Below, piece after piece: positions 60,267-64,000 of a DNA stretch of 64,000 nt. This DNA comes from Drosophila pseudoobscura. Its lineage: Eukaryota > Arthropoda > Insecta > Diptera > Drosophilidae. The first letter of the stretch is position 1; every line of letters starts with the position of its first letter. Position numbers and translations under genes: made by a program. The stretch spans positions 19,601,001-19,665,000 of the forward strand of contig NC_046683.1 of assembly GCF_009870125.1 (NCBI RefSeq). The letters run 5' to 3'. The notes beneath the pieces were generated by a model. The model had not been told where the DNA came from. It made no database searches and saw only the letters and a list, made by a program, of their open reading frames with translations.

Positions 60267-62927
60267 TTAGAGTTTCTTCTGTTCCAACTTAATGTTATCC
60301 TTGTAAATCTGACCGACAAGGCGCGGCACCGTCTCCAGATACTTCATGAGCTGCATCGCATCCTGCATAGAGGTCATATACTTGTTGTGTATCTTCATGA
60401 TCATGGGAGTGATGACCTTGCAGTTCACTAAATCATCTATACTCATACTGCACTCAATTTGTGGCAGCTCATCTCTTTTCGAACCCTTGAATGAATCAGT
60501 GGTGGGCGCATTAACATCTATGGCCAAATTCGGGAGGGAAGCGATGTTTGGATGTTTGGACATTGTTTCCTTCCTATCCTGATTTCCGTCATCACTGGGC
60601 TGACTCAAGTCTGAAGAGATGGACACATTCTCTTTTACATCCTTATGTCGTGGCTTTGACGACGTGGCATTGGTAGTCCTTGAGAATTGACTACGCATAG
60701 ATTTTTGATCACCGTCTATCTCGTCCCAGATCATGGCACGCAGCTCGTCCCCGCTCTTCGCACTAATCGAAGTCGATACCGAGTTGCTACTAGCCATGGA
60801 AAACACATCATGCTCGTCACCGGACAGCCTGTGTTTGAGTTTGTCCTTCGGGGAACCTTCCATGAGCTTGTTGAGTGTCTTCTTATCAGCTTCGAAAATA
60901 GACCCTTCGGAATCATCCTCAGGCATATCGCTGAAGCATGCGAATGGAGATGAGTCTGAGATCTGCTGATTTGGAGACTGCTTCTGTTGAGAGTTCTGTT
61001 TCGCCTCCAGCTTGAAGGTACGATAGGAATGTTGCTTTTGGTTCTTGTGATACGAAGCGCTCCGCTCCGACTTCTGTGTCTGCTCCTTGGTAAGATCCTG
61101 ATACGTACGCTGAGTAGGATACTGAAGCAAACCCTGGTTAGGAACATACTCCATGCTCTTATACGGTGTACTCATAGACTGGAACTCTTCGGCATTCTCT
61201 CTGGCTAGTCCTGGATTTTGCGGAACTCGGACTTCTTGAGGTTTGGGAATGCCTTTGCCGAACGATGCTTTATTTTGGGTTTGATATGACTCCTGCTTCT
61301 TGGTATCCAGGACATTATCTATGGCTGAATTCTTGGGTGCATTTGTACACTGGCTATCCTTATACTGGCTCTTGGGCGGGGGAACATTGTCAGTTGTAGA
61401 CAGCGCGCACAAATAGTCCTTCAACTGAGAGACCACAGTATCAGACAGTTCACCGAATACCGAATGAATTTCCATCTCGTTCCGGACCATGGAACGCAGC
61501 TCGTCCCTGCACTTCACAGTGATCACGGTCGTTCCCGTGGAGGTGCTGTTCGTGCCGTTCTCGTCACTACACCTTCCGCATTTGTTATATCGTTTTTGTT
61601 TTACAGTGGAATCTTCGCAATTCTTCTCGGAGATGTCGCTCAAGGATGTTGATGTAAGAATGTCCGAGTTCTTAGCGAGAAGTTCCCCACCAGTCTCTCT
61701 GCCCCACTTATCCGGCTCAAGTAGACAACTGTATTGATGAGGAGGCGACAATTGGATGTGCTTAGCTTGCTGTTTTCCGATCTTCTGACGTGACGGTGAC
61801 ATCATTTGATGATGCTCCTGTTTGTGCTTATGAAAAATATTCTGATTCGTCTGATGCGGTGGACTCTGACACAGTTTAGGGACATACTCCATGTATTTGT
61901 ATGATGAGTTTTTATCAAGTCCTTTTAAATCTTTGTCAAAGTCTATCACGTCCGTGTTCTTACAAAGCATCTTTGGCTTTTGTGGACCGTACTGCTGAGG
62001 ACGCGGGGATAGGACGTCTGTAGTTTTGCTTATCGGTGCTCTCTTCTGGCTTTGATTGCGTTGAGGAGAATTCTGATTTAAATCCGGCTGATACTGCTTA
62101 TTTGAGTGCTGTTGCTGATGCGAATAGTGCTGAGGGACGAATTCCATGTACATATTTGATGTCTTTTTATCACTTTCATCGATATTTTCAGCGAAATTCT
62201 CCTCATCCGTATTGCTTAAGCATGAAGACGGTTGGCCAACTGCTGTATTGGAGAGCTCTGGATTTTCCGTAAGAAAGGAAATATTTCGTTGAGAAGGACG
62301 CCGAAATAGGACGTTCATACCTTTGGAGCTGGAGCTCATTGAAGATGCTTTCATGGTCGGGCTGTCATTACGCTGTGCCTGTTCTTGAGGATGTTTCGGA
62401 TACGAAGTCTGAATACACTGCTTCGGTATGGGAGGAGTCGGGCATGTCTGTTCCAGATACTGCTGCTTCGGCTGCTGTTGTTGAGGATCCTGAGAAGGCT
62501 GCTGTTGCTTGCCTGGACTCTGATCAAAATTCTTCTGATACTTCTGGCACTGGTGTGGCTGTTTTGCTAGATAATCGCCTGGATGATAGCTATGGTGCAT
62601 ACGACAGCCGGATCTCTGCGCGCACATACGCTTCTGAGCCTGGGTCAGCTCCTGAATGGAAGGCTTCTGCTGTTGCTGCATAGAAAGGTTCTCCACTGGC
62701 CACTTTAGCTCCTCTACATAGGCTTGAGTCGACATTTCACCTCCCATCCCTCGGGACGTGCCCTTGTCCTGTTGTGACACCTCCTCGTCTATCGCTGCAT
62801 TGCTGTCGCTTGTCCGTTGATTCATGTCTGTAACTTTGAGGAATGAGCCAACCGGTTTAATTTTTGCACTCCTGGCCTCGTAGAAATGAGCAAAATCTAA
62901 GCAATAATTGTTGACTTGTTTGTCCAT
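60267..62927 (-). CDS. Unrecognised Gln-rich protein with internal repeats, 886 aa
   Basis: A single 886-codon frame from ATG 62927. N-terminal 90 residues are mixed; a Gln/Pro/His-rich disordered body follows. The motif (M)EYVP recurs at 261-265 (MEFVP), 346-350 and 592-596, with a degenerate MEGSP at 689-693, mostly preceded by an acidic/Lys stretch with DKK or DKN. A second repeated unit, DELRSMVRNEME (475-486) and DELRAMIWDEID (727-738), each follows a Ser/Thr run. The C-terminal 60 residues (from SMSIDDLVNCKV, about 828) lack Gln and look like a folded helical domain. No signal peptide or membrane segment. I recognise no family. The mixture of a low-complexity body and a helical tail suggests a scaffold or nucleic-acid-associated protein, but that is speculation. 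Confidence 0.7.
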   Translation of the reverse strand: MDKQVNNYCLDFAHFYEARSAKIKPVGSFLKVTDMNQRTSDSNAAIDEEVSQQDKGTSRGMGGEMSTQAYVEELKWPVENLSMQQQQKPSIQELTQAQKRMCAQRSGCRMHHSYHPGDYLAKQPHQCQKYQKNFDQSPGKQQQPSQDPQQQQPKQQYLEQTCPTPPIPKQCIQTSYPKHPQEQAQRNDSPTMKASSMSSSSKGMNVLFRRPSQRNISFLTENPELSNTAVGQPSSCLSNTDEENFAENIDESDKKTSNMYMEFVPQHYSHQQQHSNKQYQPDLNQNSPQRNQSQKRAPISKTTDVLSPRPQQYGPQKPKMLCKNTDVIDFDKDLKGLDKNSSYKYMEYVPKLCQSPPHQTNQNIFHKHKQEHHQMMSPSRQKIGKQQAKHIQLSPPHQYSCLLEPDKWGRETGGELLAKNSDILTSTSLSDISEKNCEDSTVKQKRYNKCGRCSDENGTNSTSTGTTVITVKCRDELRSMVRNEMEIHSVFGELSDTVVSQLKDYLCALSTTDNVPPPKSQYKDSQCTNAPKNSAIDNVLDTKKQESYQTQNKASFGKGIPKPQEVRVPQNPGLARENAEEFQSMSTPYKSMEYVPNQGLLQYPTQRTYQDLTKEQTQKSERSASYHKNQKQHSYRTFKLEAKQNSQQKQSPNQQISDSSPFACFSDMPEDDSEGSIFEADKKTLNKLMEGSPKDKLKHRLSGDEHDVFSMASSNSVSTSISAKSGDELRAMIWDEIDGDQKSMRSQFSRTTNATSSKPRHKDVKENVSISSDLSQPSDDGNQDRKETMSKHPNIASLPNLAIDVNAPTTDSFKGSKRDELPQIECSMSIDDLVNCKVITPMIMKIHNKYMTSMQDAMQLMKYLETVPRLVGQIYKDNIKLEQKKL

Positions 62928-63627
62928 AGATCGAGAGAAGTTTTTTAAAGTTCTAATCTATACGAGTTTGTTTAGTATACTCGTATGAGGGGATTGATGT
63001 AATCCATTCAGTGATGACTTTAATATCAGGGATACATTGCTAGTTAAAACTGAACGAATGGATATTTGATCCAATTTTTGTATACGTTTTTTTCTTGGAA
63101 TATCATTAACCACCTTCCACAATTTTAAATCCCTTCGGCATTAAAAAACAAATACAAAATCCCTGCCTCATCCAAATATGGAAAAAGTCATGCATTTTAA
63201 TGTACATTTTTCACATCGTCTTTTTCAGAAAAATTTCCCTTCATGAACAACCGAAAAACCAATCAATATTCCACGAATGCTGGGATTTTTTTTTGTTTAT
63301 ATTCTGTTTCAAAATTTGAATTTCACATAACATATGCGTGAGCCCAACGCGATAGGTTTTTGATAAATATTCTCTGTTCTGGTGTGTTCGGATGTCGGGC
63401 CTCGGGGCTGATAAGTAGCTACCATTTTTTAATGTTGGACGCTTGCCACAAAGTTAATGAACTTTCCCTTGCCCCCAGAATATCCCACACAGTCGCACAC
63501 ACCTAGTCGGTTCATCCCTGCAATCCCCCTTTCCATGGAGCTCTCGAGACCATTTATTGTAGATGACTTTGAGCGAAAAGTTTTGCATTTAACTGCAAAT
63601 GGGGTGTGTCTGCCTGCGTTAATTTTT
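62928..63627. other. Upstream region of the Gln-rich gene
   Basis: AT-rich unique DNA; no coding region, repeat family or clear core promoter recognised. Confidence 0.4.
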
Positions 63628-64000
63628 TTTTTTTTTTTTTTTTGTATATTCATTAATTATTTATTTGCTCTATAATATATACTATACAATTTATATTTAA
63701 CTTAAATTAACGGACAAGAGTACTGTTGGGACTAGGGGCCCCGCGGACTGCGGTACTGCCGCAAAGCATTGCTTCGCAGTTGCGTGGACACCTACTCCGT
63801 CTGCTCCTTCCGCCTTCTCTCCATGGACCTAAGCGTTCGCATCACGCTAGAGGCGAACTCCGCGGCCGCTTCCCACACCTTTGGGGTCTGCCAGCATCAG
63901 CGGCACCAGAGTCTCGGTGCTGATCCTAGACCCTGCTGCTGTCTCCAATGTCTGACGCTCGAGGTCAAACCTGTGGCAGTCGAAGAGGACGTGGCGAGCG
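63628..64000 (-). mobile_element. 3' end of an R1/I-clade non-LTR retrotransposon
   Basis: On the minus strand the window edge reads HVLFDCHRF...TLVPLMLADP, the C-terminal zinc-knuckle region of ORF2 in R1/I-type elements. One apparent single-base insertion near 63874 shifts the frame; in the other frame it continues as VWEAAAEFASSVMRTLRSME to a stop. A 3'UTR of about 140 bases follows and a poly-A tail of about 23 (plus-strand T run at 63628-63650). The rest of the element is outside the window. Confidence 0.7.

Noticed and set aside
1-64000. tRNA, rRNA or microRNA genes
   Set aside because: No convincing A/B-box pair with cloverleaf, rRNA segment or conserved hairpin could be supported by eye; a covariance-model search would be decisive.

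Overview
The window is Drosophila nuclear DNA, most likely from the X chromosome (Muller element A) of an obscura-group species. It has short introns with GTAAGT/GTGAGT donors, Drosophila core-promoter motifs (TATA plus TCAGT initiator; TATCGATA plus GGTCACACTG), Drosophila-type non-LTR and LTR retrotransposon relics, and very dense short-unit microsatellites. The species is an inference. No bacterial, CRISPR, rRNA or tRNA feature was seen.

Left part (1-26 kb): two zona-pellucida (ZP) domain membrane-protein genes lie tail to tail. The plus-strand gene (coding exons 10286-16077, 696 aa) is taken to be miniature, and the minus-strand gene (19862-25874, 712 aa) dusky. Both are apical membrane proteins that shape wing and cuticle cells in D. 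melanogaster. For each I could place the separate upstream exon carrying the signal peptide, and the joined frames close exactly. A two-exon short-chain dehydrogenase gene (10787-11605, minus) with its own TATA/initiator promoter is nested in a miniature intron. A small three-exon gene of unknown function (17750-18161) sits between the two ZP genes.

Middle (26-42 kb): about 11 kb without a supportable gene, rich in hexamer and other microsatellites, then the lipocalin gene karl (37707-40261) and an AT-rich spacer. The spacer ends in a DRE/Motif 1 promoter for the next gene and contains a decayed upstream duplicate of that promoter.

Right part (42-64 kb): wapl (42965-50289, seven coding exons, 1860 aa), the cohesin-release factor. 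After it comes an island of decayed transposable elements (about 51.6-56.5 kb). Then follow two genes I do not recognise: a single-exon 316-aa gene (57116-58066, plus) and a Gln-rich 886-aa gene with internal repeats (60267-62927, minus). Around them are an internally deleted second LOA/Bilbo-like element, a duplicated 3' flank and a frameshifted partial paralog. The right edge enters another non-LTR retrotransposon, whose poly-A tail is at 63628-63650.

In D. melanogaster wapl (2D) and miniature/dusky (10E) are far apart on the X. Their proximity here, next to a TE- and duplication-rich segment, suggests a chromosome-arm rearrangement. The genes do not form a single pathway; the ZP pair is the only obvious functional pair.
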